DNA from: Candida dubliniensis CD36
Lineage: Eukaryota; Ascomycota; Pichiomycetes; Serinales; Debaryomycetaceae
Reading direction: 5' to 3'
NCBI RefSeq assembly: GCF_000026945.1
Contig: NC_012860.1
Location: 2,976,001-3,040,000 of the forward strand
Length of the DNA: 64,000 nucleotides
In this document: positions 55,123 through 64,000 of the stretch, piece after piece
Layout of the letters: every line of letters starts with the position of its first letter
Numbering within the stretch: the first letter of the stretch is position 1
The notes under the pieces: model-generated
The model's database searches: none
What the model was told of the DNA's origin: nothing
What the model saw: only the letters and a program-made list of their open reading frames with translations
Made by a program: the position numbers and the translations under genes

Positions 55123-56805
55123 ATGGTACTTTCATTACAAGAAGTTTCTCAACACAACAAGAAAGATGATTGTTGGGTAATTATTCACGATAAAGCATAT
55201 GATCTTTCTGATTTTATAGATGAACATCCTGGTGGACTGGCAATTATTATGAAATATGCTGGTAAAGATGCAACCAAGGCATTTGATCCTATTCATCCTG
55301 GTGATACTTTAACCAAATATTTACAACCCAAATATCACAAGGGAGAAGTTGAAAAAAAGAAGAAAAAGAAGAAGCAACCAAGCACTACTACTAATAATGA
55401 TGCAGATGCAAACAAAACTGCAAAGGAAGCCCCGGTCTCACAAGAAACAGTTGATGAATTTGATGTTGAGTATGATGAGCAGGATAACAAGGCTGCTATC
55501 ACTAGTAGTGTTGAAGTAAATGGAAAAGATAGCAACAACAACAACAACAACGAGGACGACGAATATGATGACGACGATGATGATCCACCAACTGAAGAAG
55601 AACTCAAACGTCGTCAACTTGTTAAAAACAAACCAGATATTTCCCAAATTTATAACTTGTATGATTTTGAATTTGTTGCTCGTCATACCATGGATCCAAT
55701 TGGGTGGGCATACTACCTGTCGCTGGCAGATGGGGAAGCCACATTTAGATTAAATACTGGAAGTTATCAAAGAATTTTGTTCAAGCCAAGAGTAATGATT
55801 GATGTTACTGAAGTTGACACATCAACTACAATGTTGGGTACTAATGTTTCTGCTCCATTTTACATCACTGCTACGGCATTAGGTAAACTTGGACACCCTG
55901 ATGGTGAAAAAGTTTTAACACGTGGAGCATATAAACATGATATCATTCAAATGATCCCCACTTTGGCCTCATGTTCATTTGATGAAATTGTTGATGAATC
56001 CAAACCAAATCAAACTCAATGGTTCCAACTTTATGTGAATTCGGATCGTGAAATCACCAAGAAAATTGTTCAACATGCTGAAGCAAGAGGTATGAAAGGG
56101 TTATTTATTACAGTTGATGCTCCACAATTGGGTAGAAGAGAAAAAGATATGAAGACTAAAAGTATTGTTGATTTAAGTTTTGTTCAAGGTGAAGATGATG
56201 AAGCTGATCGATCTCAAGGATCAGCTAGAGCAATTTCTTCTTTTATTGACACTAGTTTGAGTTGGAAAGATTTGGAATGGTTTAAATCAATCACTAAAAT
56301 GCCAATAATATTAAAAGGGGTTCAAAGAGTGGAAGATGCCATTATAGCAGCAGAACATGGTTGTGCTGGGGTAGTATTGAGTAATCATGGTGGTAGACAA
56401 TTGGAATTTTCTCCACCACCAATTGAAGTTTTAGCTGAATTGATGCCAATTTTAAGAGAAAAAGGTTTAGCTGATAAATTTGAGGTTTATATAGATGGTG
56501 GGGTTAGAAGAGCCACTGATGTTTTAAAAGCAATTTGTTTAGGGGCAAAAGGTGTTGGTATTGGTCGACCATTCTTGTATGCAATGACAGGTTATGGTGA
56601 TGCTGGGGTTAACAAAGCTATACAATTACTCAAAGATGAAATGGTTATGAACATGAGATTATTGGGAGTTAACAAACTTGAAGAATTGAATGAATCATTT
56701 GTTGATACCAGATTTATGCAAACAAGATACGTTCCTGATGATGTATTGTTTAACAGAGTTTATGAACCAGTGCCATTACCAAAATTCAAGGATACAAAAT
56801 TGTAG
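55123..56805 (+). CDS. CYB2: L-lactate:cytochrome c oxidoreductase, flavocytochrome b2
   Basis: 560 aa. A cytochrome b5 domain comes first, with heme ligands His35 in HPGG (35-38) and His58 in FDPIHPGD. Next is a low-complexity linker (about 80-165): a Lys run, then Asp/Glu-rich sequence. The FMN-dependent alpha-hydroxy-acid dehydrogenase barrel follows (about 180-545), with catalytic His422 and Arg425 in SNHGGRQLEF, the substrate and FMN loops GVQRVEDA and DGGVRRATDVLKA, and GRPFLYA. It oxidises L-lactate to pyruvate and passes electrons to cytochrome c, allowing growth on lactate. S. cerevisiae Cyb2 has an 80-residue presequence for the intermembrane space; here the first Met starts at the b5 domain. 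CTG codons 199 and 201 align to small residues of the family motif YYxSxADDE, supporting CUG-Ser decoding. Confidence 0.95.
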   Translation: MVLSLQEVSQHNKKDDCWVIIHDKAYDLSDFIDEHPGGLAIIMKYAGKDATKAFDPIHPGDTLTKYLQPKYHKGEVEKKKKKKKQPSTTTNNDADANKTAKEAPVSQETVDEFDVEYDEQDNKAAITSSVEVNGKDSNNNNNNEDDEYDDDDDDPPTEEELKRRQLVKNKPDISQIYNLYDFEFVARHTMDPIGWAYYLSLADGEATFRLNTGSYQRILFKPRVMIDVTEVDTSTTMLGTNVSAPFYITATALGKLGHPDGEKVLTRGAYKHDIIQMIPTLASCSFDEIVDESKPNQTQWFQLYVNSDREITKKIVQHAEARGMKGLFITVDAPQLGRREKDMKTKSIVDLSFVQGEDDEADRSQGSARAISSFIDTSLSWKDLEWFKSITKMPIILKGVQRVEDAIIAAEHGCAGVVLSNHGGRQLEFSPPPIEVLAELMPILREKGLADKFEVYIDGGVRRATDVLKAICLGAKGVGIGRPFLYAMTGYGDAGVNKAIQLLKDEMVMNMRLLGVNKLEELNESFVDTRFMQTRYVPDDVLFNRVYEPVPLPKFKDTKL

Positions 56806-57777
56806 AACAATTTAAGAAATCTATAAATATATAAAATAAATATTATACAATAAACTATAGTTTGCAAAGAATCAAAGGGAGGGAAATGAGATTCTAGACC
56901 TTTAAAAGATATACTTGTTTTTATGATCACTAACAATTAATAGAATAGGTTGTGATACCTTAACATAGAATATACGTAGATCTTAGTAATATATTTTTAT
57001 CTACAAATTTACAATTTCGTCAAACTTTAACATTCAAAGAAGGTAAAGAAGAAGAAGAAGCTTAGTTTAAAAGGCAAAATAAAATACAAGGCTAAATTGG
57101 TTTAGATCATTTCTTTCTTTCTTTCTTTCTTTCCTTCTTTCTACTTGTCTGGTAAAAACCTTTTACCACATTATATGGATTTAGAGTTGTTCTTTCTACC
57201 CACAAAAGTTAAAAAGTTTGCCCTTCTCTCTCTTATATTCTTAGCTTATTTATGTTTGCAACCCCTCTATGTTCCATTTATATGAATTGCCAAACTTTTT
57301 AGTGTAGTAAGTGGAATGTATCATTATTACTCTCGTGATGTGACATCCTCACATGTTAACATTAAAAAATAGGCTCAGGGGATGGCCATCCATCTATTGG
57401 AGGGGGGTGGATTTTCAAAAGAAACAATGCCATGTTTTGACACAAGAAACACGACCAATTTTCCCGTGGTGGTGTGGACCATATTACCATAGTGAAATCT
57501 AATACGCTGCACATGTTCACCTACCACCTTTAAAAACAAAGTTCTTTGTAAGAAGAAGAAAAAAAATTAAATGCGGGAAAGACACCAGAAGCAGAAGCAG
57601 AAGCAGAAAAAAAAAATTTTGACTGAGAAAGAGAGGCAGAAGAGAACAGAAACAGAACAAAAAAAAAAAGAAAACAATTTCCACTCTCCATATAAATTAA
57701 ACCTTCAAATTACTAATAATTTCAAACCAAATAAGATTAATATACTAGCTGTAGTCGCCACCATTTTATTTTTGGAG
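56806..57777. other. Intergenic CYB2 to CUP2
   Basis: About 970 bases with no supported separate gene. It holds a CTTT array near 57111-57132 and purine-rich leader sequence (AAGCAG, AAAGAG repeats) from 57570 to 57670. An in-frame ATG at 57571 would extend CUP2 by 69 Lys/Gln-rich residues; I treat this as leader. Confidence 0.5.
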
Positions 57778-59490
57778 ATGTTGATCAAAGGAGTCAAATA
57801 CGCCTGTGAAAGATGTATCAGAGGCCATCGTGTCACAACGTGTACCCATTCTAATGAACCATTGACTATGATAAAACCAAAGGGGAGACCAGTGACACAA
57901 TGTCAACACTGTCGTGAAAATAGAAAATCAAAGAATTTGCATGTCTCATGTACATGTGGTAAAAAGGGCAAAAATGGTTCACATTTACCTTCATGTGCCT
58001 GTCACAAGACTAGTCATTGTACTTGTTCCACCAATCTGACCAAGAAACCCACCGCAAAGGGTGATATTTACCATATGACTGCTTCGGAAAAGGCCAAAAA
58101 GAAATCATTAATAGATGCTGCTAATGCCGGTTTAAAGAAAAGATCAGATTCTGTATCAACAACTCAATCAGGTACAAGTAGTGTCGCCTCCCCATCGAGT
58201 GCTGCTTCTCCAAACAAAAAACAATCGGTACCACCACCACCACAACAACAAAGAAAACAACAACTGACCCTGCCAAATCAATCACAACAATCCGCACCAC
58301 CAGCATATAATTATCTTCTGGACCAAAACTTTGTGATAGAAGATATTGTTTTCCCATTTAGCACTGACAATGGATTGTTTGATATGTTTTCTTCGAATGC
58401 GACATCAGAAGCAGGTGCTAGAGACTCTCAAATAGCCACTGCCAGTAATCTAGCAAGCGACAACTCAACTCCTTATAATCTTAATTCCGATGCAGGGATC
58501 AGTTATTCCAATAAAGATGTGGGGCTACCACTAAGTCCCAATGAAACTGAAGCTGACCCCATGTTCCCCTTATTCCCCCTTGTAGGTACACAAAGTTTCG
58601 ATCGTGAAAACCAACCGCTTCTGGCATTATCTAATGGGAAGGAACCACCACAACAACCAACACCAGTCAGACCTCATGTTAGCACTGCCATGAATAATAT
58701 TAGTTCTAACTCATATTCCTCGATCCCATCTGCAGTCGAAGTTAGTTCAATAAATCATCTGCAATCACGTCCTAAACGACCAGAAAGTGTTTTATCTATA
58801 GCATCAAATTCATCAACTAGGTCATTTGATTTTTTTGGAAACACCCACACTAATTATAACTCATCTTTTTTGAATGGAAGTTTACCCACGTCTTCTACTT
58901 CAGCTGCATTCCCTCCATCTAATGGTTTTGATGAAAACAATTTAACGAATATTAATGCTGACGACCACAATAATATGCAACATCATTTTGGAAGAACGGG
59001 TTTGGGCGCAGCTAAATTTGGATCTCAATTGAGTAAAATTGAGTCGGAAATGTATACCGATAATTTTTTCGATGATCCCCAGTCACAAAATGTCGATCAA
59101 TTACAGTTCCCTGAATCAACAGCAATACCAAATTTGTACAATGTTGCTGAGTTTAATGGAAGTGATAACTATGCAAGTAGTAACCCCAGTAATTATGATG
59201 TTAATAATAACTCCGACGTGATCACAAATGGCACTAATATGGAAAACAACAACGACCTAAATTACCAAAACTATAATAATGAAATCAAAACTAACATCAA
59301 AGATAATGGTAGCAGTGCTGTTGGGAACCTTAGTCAGGATCGTGTAATTTCGACGTCACTGCAACTTCCTGATACTGCTGATATTGTTGTGCCCAATTTA
59401 TATAATGTTCAAGATATTTTGAGTGATTCCGCTTTTGATGATTTTATACCTACGCTAGCGGGTAACAATAAAGATCAGAGTAATATATAG
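57778..59490 (+). CDS. CUP2: Copper-fist transcription factor Cup2
   Basis: 570 aa from the ATG at 57778. The N-terminal copper fist is clear: KGVKYACERC with C10-x2-C13-x8-C22-x-H24 forming the zinc module, then the KPKGRP minor-groove motif (33-38), and C-x2-C and C-x-C pairs through about residue 85 for the Cu(I) cluster (CQHCRE, CTCGKK, CACHKTSHCTC). The rest is Asn/Ser/Asp-rich and probably an activation region, with the repeated short motif PNLYNV..(F/D) near 440 and 545. Copper-fist factors activate metallothionein and copper-detoxification genes when Cu(I) fills the cluster. An upstream in-frame ATG at 57571 would put 69 extra basic residues ahead of a domain that in Cup2/Ace1 and Mac1 begins within a few residues of Met1, so I prefer the internal start. 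Confidence 0.9.
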   Translation: MLIKGVKYACERCIRGHRVTTCTHSNEPLTMIKPKGRPVTQCQHCRENRKSKNLHVSCTCGKKGKNGSHLPSCACHKTSHCTCSTNLTKKPTAKGDIYHMTASEKAKKKSLIDAANAGLKKRSDSVSTTQSGTSSVASPSSAASPNKKQSVPPPPQQQRKQQLTLPNQSQQSAPPAYNYLLDQNFVIEDIVFPFSTDNGLFDMFSSNATSEAGARDSQIATASNLASDNSTPYNLNSDAGISYSNKDVGLPLSPNETEADPMFPLFPLVGTQSFDRENQPLLALSNGKEPPQQPTPVRPHVSTAMNNISSNSYSSIPSAVEVSSINHLQSRPKRPESVLSIASNSSTRSFDFFGNTHTNYNSSFLNGSLPTSSTSAAFPPSNGFDENNLTNINADDHNNMQHHFGRTGLGAAKFGSQLSKIESEMYTDNFFDDPQSQNVDQLQFPESTAIPNLYNVAEFNGSDNYASSNPSNYDVNNNSDVITNGTNMENNNDLNYQNYNNEIKTNIKDNGSSAVGNLSQDRVISTSLQLPDTADIVVPNLYNVQDILSDSAFDDFIPTLAGNNKDQSNI

Positions 59491-59566
59491 TATAGTTTAT
59501 ATTTATAATAACACTACACATTGTTCTAATAAAATGAATAAATGAATAAATTTGCAATCCCCTGTA

Positions 59567-60820
59567 TTACTTTGATTTTTTCTTTGGTTCTTTTATATCG
59601 AGATTTTTTAATCGATTGATATTGGAATCCATAGTCATAGTGTTTTCTTTATTAATCTTTTTCAATTCATCTTTTTTCTTTTGAGATAATGTTTTAGGTA
59701 AACCTTGGTCATGTACTTGATCATGAAGGTATAAAGACAAGACTTCGTCAGGAATATCTAAAATTGATTTGGATTCTATTTCTTCTAAACGACATAAACG
59801 TATGAGATATTCAAGTAATGAAAGACTACTATTTTTAATACGGTTTGTATTGATTTTGTCAACAGGTTTGTTGTCATCTTGATCTTCATCACTGTCTTCA
59901 TCAAATTCGCCTTCCTTAAGTTCACCCAATGCTACCCATTCTTCAGATCCATTTTGTTTCAAAATTTTAATAATTAATACTGGAGAACTTCTTTCTTCAA
60001 GTCTCAATAACTTCCCAGATGCCGTGAAAAACATCAGTTGAATTGATTTTAAATCAACTATCATTTCCCCTGGTTTATCTTCTTCATCGTCATGATATCT
60101 CCCATCATTAAAATCCTCATTTATTTTCAATTGGTATTGATAATCACCTTGTTTATTAATAGTAACAGAACTTCGGGCAAATGTTTCTTTCCAATTAATA
60201 CAAGCTAATTCATCAACATTATCGTCAATATATTTTAATCGACTTGGATTATAAAATATTGAATAAACCACTAAATCAAAATCAGGTCCAATTGTGTCAT
60301 TAGTGGGATTATTTATATAATTTGCTGCTTGAAGTAATCTTCCTGGTGATATCCCATGTACATTAACTTTCCCATTAAAATTCACTCCCAGAGTAGCTAA
60401 AACTAAATTAAGAATTGGAATTGCTTCATTGATATCATATAATAAAGAATTCATATAATTTTCAACTTGTTTGATTGATTCTTTTTCATTAGCACCACTT
60501 AAATTAAGACTAATTTCATTAATATTATTATCAAATTCATTCAATTGTGTTTGTAAATCATTAATTAATTGTAAACTACTTTCTAAAACTGTGTTTCCTC
60601 TGGCAGCTGCTAATTTAATTAAATCAATTGTTACAGTAACTATATCAATTTTGGTCTTTAATTTATTCCGTTTATTTTGAATCTTATGTTGAGCCAGTTC
60701 AGGAATCTTGTCTAGAAAAGTCGATATGGTTTTTATGGCATATCCTGAAGCAAGTGAAATTCCTGATCTAATGGCAAATGATACAGCTTGATTACTTGCT
60801 TTAATAAGAATTTGATCCAT
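59567..60820 (-). CDS. YRB30: RanGTP-binding protein, Yrb30-like
   Basis: 417 aa. The start MDQILIKASNQAVSFAIRSG and following ISLASGYAIKTISTFL resemble the fungal RanGTP-binding (Yrb30, YGL164C) family, which is about this length. A helical N-terminal half (1-160) includes charged and Leu-rich stretches. The middle has beta-rich sequence with a Glu/Asp run (about 310-325), and the end is Lys-rich (KNLDIKEPKKKSK). Yrb30 binds Gsp1-GTP and blocks GTPase activation in nuclear transport. There are no catalytic residues to check and the match is from memory of the N-terminus, so moderate certainty. It is convergent with CUP2 across 76 bases and divergent from RAD54. Confidence 0.7.
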   Translation of the reverse strand: MDQILIKASNQAVSFAIRSGISLASGYAIKTISTFLDKIPELAQHKIQNKRNKLKTKIDIVTVTIDLIKLAAARGNTVLESSLQLINDLQTQLNEFDNNINEISLNLSGANEKESIKQVENYMNSLLYDINEAIPILNLVLATLGVNFNGKVNVHGISPGRLLQAANYINNPTNDTIGPDFDLVVYSIFYNPSRLKYIDDNVDELACINWKETFARSSVTINKQGDYQYQLKINEDFNDGRYHDDEEDKPGEMIVDLKSIQLMFFTASGKLLRLEERSSPVLIIKILKQNGSEEWVALGELKEGEFDEDSDEDQDDNKPVDKINTNRIKNSSLSLLEYLIRLCRLEEIESKSILDIPDEVLSLYLHDQVHDQGLPKTLSQKKKDELKKINKENTMTMDSNINRLKNLDIKEPKKKSK

Positions 60821-61143
60821 GGTTGATGGTAGTTGGTTAATTGGTAGAATAGACGATGAGAGGAATCTTTATAGAAGAAGCGTGGTACAGGTTTCTAATT
60901 GTGATGTCGTGTGTATTTGACCAAACTATATTTGCCGGAAAAACGAACCTGGTGGTGGTAAATATTTCGCGATCACAGTTGATTCATTTTTCTTTTTTTT
61001 TTTCCGGTGTGTCTTCTATTGTTTGTTTTTGTTTTTGTTTTTGTTTTTCATTTCCAGTCTCTTTTTCTTTAATCACTATTACATCAACCATAATCTTTCA
61101 AATCATATATACAATTTATAATAACAACACATTTTGGATAATA
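60821..61143. promoter_or_regulatory. Divergent promoter YRB30-like / RAD54
   Basis: 323 bases between start codons. TATTTCGCGATC near 60962-60973 contains a CGCG core similar to cell-cycle MBF-type elements, which would suit a repair gene expressed in late G1. TTCCGGTGTG lies near 61001. The tract TTTTTG repeats at 61020-61048. The RAD54 frame is open across this stretch back to 60856 but lacks conservation there. Confidence 0.4.
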
Positions 61144-63663
61144 ATGGCAGTTAGGAAACCTTTAACTCAGTTTACTACCCCTTTAGGTTCAGGAGCAGGT
61201 GTTCCCAAAGACAAACGACCACCACGCGTCACAGATTCTGCCACGCGATTGGCAAAACCATTTAAAGTTCCATTTGCATCGAATCTGAAATCAGTATCCT
61301 CAACAACTATCACAATTTCACGTAGACCAGTTAGGTCTTCGCGTAAAAGAACAAATTACGCGGATTATGGGATTGCATCTGACGATGAGAAAGATGATCA
61401 TAGTGTCAATGAAGATGGACAAATAATAAAACGTAAAAAATTTGGAGCATTATTACCAAGATCAGTTATTAATTCTGACAATATTGCTAGAAACGAAGAT
61501 AAATTTAGACGTTCCTTTACTGTCCCATTTGATAAAAATAATACCAAACAAACAGAAATTGAAAGAGGTCCACCACCACCATTAGGAACAAAAGTACGAG
61601 CAATTCTTCCACCTCGTGCATTACATGATCCAACTAGTGAATTTGCAATAGTGCTTTATGATCCAACAGTTGATAAAATTCCAAAAATTTCTGAAGTGGA
61701 AAGTTCTAGTTCTCCTGAACCGGAACCAGAACCAGAACCTGAACAGGGACAAAGACCATCCAAGAGAAAAAGAACTCACAAATCTTTAGCAGAAATATTA
61801 GGAATAGTGACCAACCCTGAAGAGAAATTATCGAAATACCCTGATGTTCCTGTTGTTATAGATCCAAAATTAGCCAAAATATTACGTCCTCATCAAATTG
61901 CTGGTGTTAAATTTTTGTATCGATGCACGGCAGGGTTAATTGATGCTAGAGCCAAAGGATGTATTATGGCTGATGAAATGGGTTTAGGGAAAACTTTACA
62001 ATGTCTTGCATTAATGTGGACATTGCTTCGACAATCACCAAGAGGGAAGAGAACAATAGAAAAATGTATTATTGTTTGTCCTTCTTCATTAGTTAGAAAT
62101 TGGGCTAATGAAATTGTCAAATGGTTAGGTGAAGGTGCACTAACTCCTTTGGCTGTTGATGGTAAAAGTACCAAATCTAGTGACTTGGGTACTGCTTTAC
62201 AACAATGGTCAACTGCTCAAGGGAGAAATATAGTTCGACCGGTGTTAATCATATCGTATGAAACATTACGTAGGAATGTCGACAAATTAGCTGGTACTGA
62301 GGTTGGTTTAATGTTGGCCGATGAAGGTCATCGATTGAAAAATGGTGACTCGTTAACATTCACAGCATTGAATTCATTGAGGTGTGAAAGAAGAGTCATT
62401 TTATCTGGTACTCCTATCCAAAATGATTTATCGGAATATTTTTCATTATTGAATTTTGCCAACCCAGGTTATTTGGGTACAAGAAATGAATTTAGAAAAA
62501 ATTATGAAAATGCTATTTTGAGAGGCAGAGATTCTACTGCAACTGATGAAGAACGTGCAAAAGGTGACAAGAAATTAGGAGAATTGTCACAAATGGTTTC
62601 TAAATTTATTATTAGAAGAACCAATGATATTTTATCAAAATACTTGCCCATCAAATACGAGTATGTGTTGTTCACGGGTTTATCACCAATGCAGAAAACT
62701 TTGTATAATCATTTCATTACATCTCCAGAAATTAAAAAGTTAATTAAAGGTATTGGATCACAACCATTAAAAGCGATTGGTATGTTGAAAAAACTTTGTA
62801 ATCATCCTGATTTGTTAGATTTACCTGATGATATCGAAGGTTCAGCAGATTTAATTCCAGATGATTATCAATCATCGATTGCTGGTGGGTCAGCAGGTCG
62901 TAATCGTGAAATTCAGACTTGGTTTAGTGGTAAATTTCTAATATTGGAGAGATTTCTTCGGAAAATCAATAAAGAAACTGATGATAAAATTGTCTTAATT
63001 TCAAATTATACACAAACTTTGGATTTGATTGAAAAAATGTGTCGTTACAAGAAGTATGGGGTTTTGAGATTAGATGGTACTATGAATATAAATAAACGAC
63101 AAAAATTGGTCGATAAATTCAATGATCCAAATGGACCAGAGTTTATCTTTTTGCTTTCTTCCAAAGCTGGTGGTTGTGGCATCAACTTAATTGGTGCTAA
63201 CCGATTAGTTTTGATTGATCCCGATTGGAATCCGGCCCTGGACCAACAAGCTTTGGCTCGTGTCTGGAGAGACGGTCAGAAAAAGGATTGTTTCATATAC
63301 AGGCTTATATCTACTGGCACAATTGAAGAAAAGATTTTCCAAAGACAATCAATGAAAATGTCATTATCGAGTTGTGTTGTTGATGAAAAAGAAGACGTTG
63401 AAAGACTTTTCTCTTCTGAAAATTTAAGGCAATTATTTAAATTCCAACCTGATACTGAATGTGATACTCATGATACCTTCCATTGTAATCGTTGTAAAAA
63501 GGATAAAGGACAATTCATAAAGGCACCAGCAATGCTTTATGGTGATGCCACGACTTGGAATCATTTGAATCATCAAGCATTAGGTAATAACGAGGATATT
63601 CTAGTAGCCAATGAGGCTCAGCACAATGATGTATCTTTTGCATTCCAGTATATATCTCATTAA
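61144..63663 (+). CDS. RAD54: Rad54 SWI2/SNF2-family recombination translocase
   Basis: 839 aa from the ATG at 61144 (MAVRKPLTQF). The basic, disordered N-terminus binds Rad51 in other species. The helicase core begins around 250 with LRPHQIAGVKFLY, Walker A DEMGLGKT at 277-284, the Walker B-type DEGH at 393-396 and ILSGTPIQND. The second lobe has LLSSKAGGCGINLIGANRLV, DPDWNP and QQALARVWRDGQKKDCFIYR, typical of Rad54 rather than Rdh54 or remodellers. A Cys/His-containing tail (CDTHDTFHCNRCKKDKGQ) matches the Rad54 zinc element. The protein drives Rad51-dependent strand invasion and branch migration. CTG codon 699 lies where yeast Rad54 has Ala and others Asn, so Ser is a better reading than Leu. 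Confidence 0.96.
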   Translation: MAVRKPLTQFTTPLGSGAGVPKDKRPPRVTDSATRLAKPFKVPFASNLKSVSSTTITISRRPVRSSRKRTNYADYGIASDDEKDDHSVNEDGQIIKRKKFGALLPRSVINSDNIARNEDKFRRSFTVPFDKNNTKQTEIERGPPPPLGTKVRAILPPRALHDPTSEFAIVLYDPTVDKIPKISEVESSSSPEPEPEPEPEQGQRPSKRKRTHKSLAEILGIVTNPEEKLSKYPDVPVVIDPKLAKILRPHQIAGVKFLYRCTAGLIDARAKGCIMADEMGLGKTLQCLALMWTLLRQSPRGKRTIEKCIIVCPSSLVRNWANEIVKWLGEGALTPLAVDGKSTKSSDLGTALQQWSTAQGRNIVRPVLIISYETLRRNVDKLAGTEVGLMLADEGHRLKNGDSLTFTALNSLRCERRVILSGTPIQNDLSEYFSLLNFANPGYLGTRNEFRKNYENAILRGRDSTATDEERAKGDKKLGELSQMVSKFIIRRTNDILSKYLPIKYEYVLFTGLSPMQKTLYNHFITSPEIKKLIKGIGSQPLKAIGMLKKLCNHPDLLDLPDDIEGSADLIPDDYQSSIAGGSAGRNREIQTWFSGKFLILERFLRKINKETDDKIVLISNYTQTLDLIEKMCRYKKYGVLRLDGTMNINKRQKLVDKFNDPNGPEFIFLLSSKAGGCGINLIGANRLVLIDPDWNPALDQQALARVWRDGQKKDCFIYRLISTGTIEEKIFQRQSMKMSLSSCVVDEKEDVERLFSSENLRQLFKFQPDTECDTHDTFHCNRCKKDKGQFIKAPAMLYGDATTWNHLNHQALGNNEDILVANEAQHNDVSFAFQYISH

Positions 63664-64000
63664 ATAGAGTTAATGCATTAATTGTTATACTTAATTTGTG
63701 GGGAGTGGTGGTGGGGGGAATGTTTGCCGGAAAACTACAATGAAAAAAACCGAAACAATAAAGCTGCCATGGATGTGGGAACACGGTCCGAGGTGGTGAA
63801 TAGGAAGCGGGAGCACTTACCCGCAAGAGTATTGTTTTTGTGTGTACTTGCTTCTTCTGCTTTAATCTCCAGATTTTTTCCGTTTCTCTCTCCCCCTCCC
63901 CACACACTAAATTAACTGCACCCAATGAAAATTGATTTATAAGTAATCTGTCAAATGACTCAAGTTTAATTTTTCTTCAATCATATTCTATTCCATTATC
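63664..64000. other. 3' flank of RAD54
   Basis: 337 bases to the window edge. A purine-rich stretch (GGGGAGTGGTGGTGGGGGG, 63700-63718) and CGGTCCGAGGTGG (63784-63796) stand out from the AT-rich background. No gene is supported; the overlapping small ORFs run in shadow frames. The TTGCCGGAAA motif near 63724 also occurs in the YRB30/RAD54 promoter. Confidence 0.5.

Noticed and set aside
60856..61143. 96-residue N-terminal extension of RAD54
   Set aside because: Contains a Phe/Cys-rich string from the TTTTTG repeat and lies in the divergent promoter; the conserved protein starts at 61144.
1..64000. CRISPR arrays, bacterial operons, tRNA genes, centromere or telomere repeats
   Set aside because: None seen. 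The tandem arrays are simple eukaryotic microsatellites without spacer structure. I found no convincing tRNA by eye, though a tRNAscan run would be needed to be certain.

Overview
The window is nuclear DNA from a CTG-clade yeast, Candida albicans or a very close relative such as C. dubliniensis. Three lines of evidence support this. The intergenic DNA is AT-rich and crowded with long homopolymers and trinucleotide repeats. Gene content and order match what I recall of C. albicans chromosome 1 (KNS1, HSP70, GUP1, SEC18, ROB1, CYB2, CUP2, RAD54). CTG codons fall where serine or another small residue fits the family far better than leucine (CYB2 codons 199 and 201, RAD54 codon 699). Species assignment is inference.

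Layout. 1-10.6 kb is a gene-poor accessory stretch. It holds what looks like a decayed Ser/Thr/Gly-rich cell-wall gene (about 3.6-4.9 kb) and two tandem, mutually similar 66-68 aa ORFs that resemble free-standing chromo-shadow domains. 10.6-29.4 kb is a dense housekeeping block: KNS1, HSP70 (SSA type), a cation/Ca2+ exchanger, a steryl-ester lipase, a single-span membrane protein, GUP1, NUP49 and a SAE2-like gene. A gag-like fragment with a repetitive leader lies at 21.9-22.6 kb. 29.4-34.5 kb is 5 kb without a credible gene in front of a Pumilio gene (MPT5-like). SEC18, an unrecognised 749 aa regulator-like protein, and a Snf1/AMPK beta subunit follow. A 3.3 kb divergent promoter separates the beta subunit from a zinc-cluster factor, probably ROB1, whose first 47 coding bases are split off by an intron. 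CYB2, CUP2, YRB30-like and RAD54 fill the right end.

The genes are independent eukaryotic units with no operons. Convergent pairs (HSP70/exchanger, GUP1/NUP49, 749 aa gene/beta subunit, CUP2/YRB30) share short 3' spacers. Divergent pairs (275 aa gene/GUP1, NUP49/SAE2, beta subunit/ROB1, YRB30/RAD54) share promoters. The most promising new item is the tandem pair of mini chromo-shadow-like genes. The clearest correction to a simple ORF reading is the 5' intron of the zinc-cluster gene.
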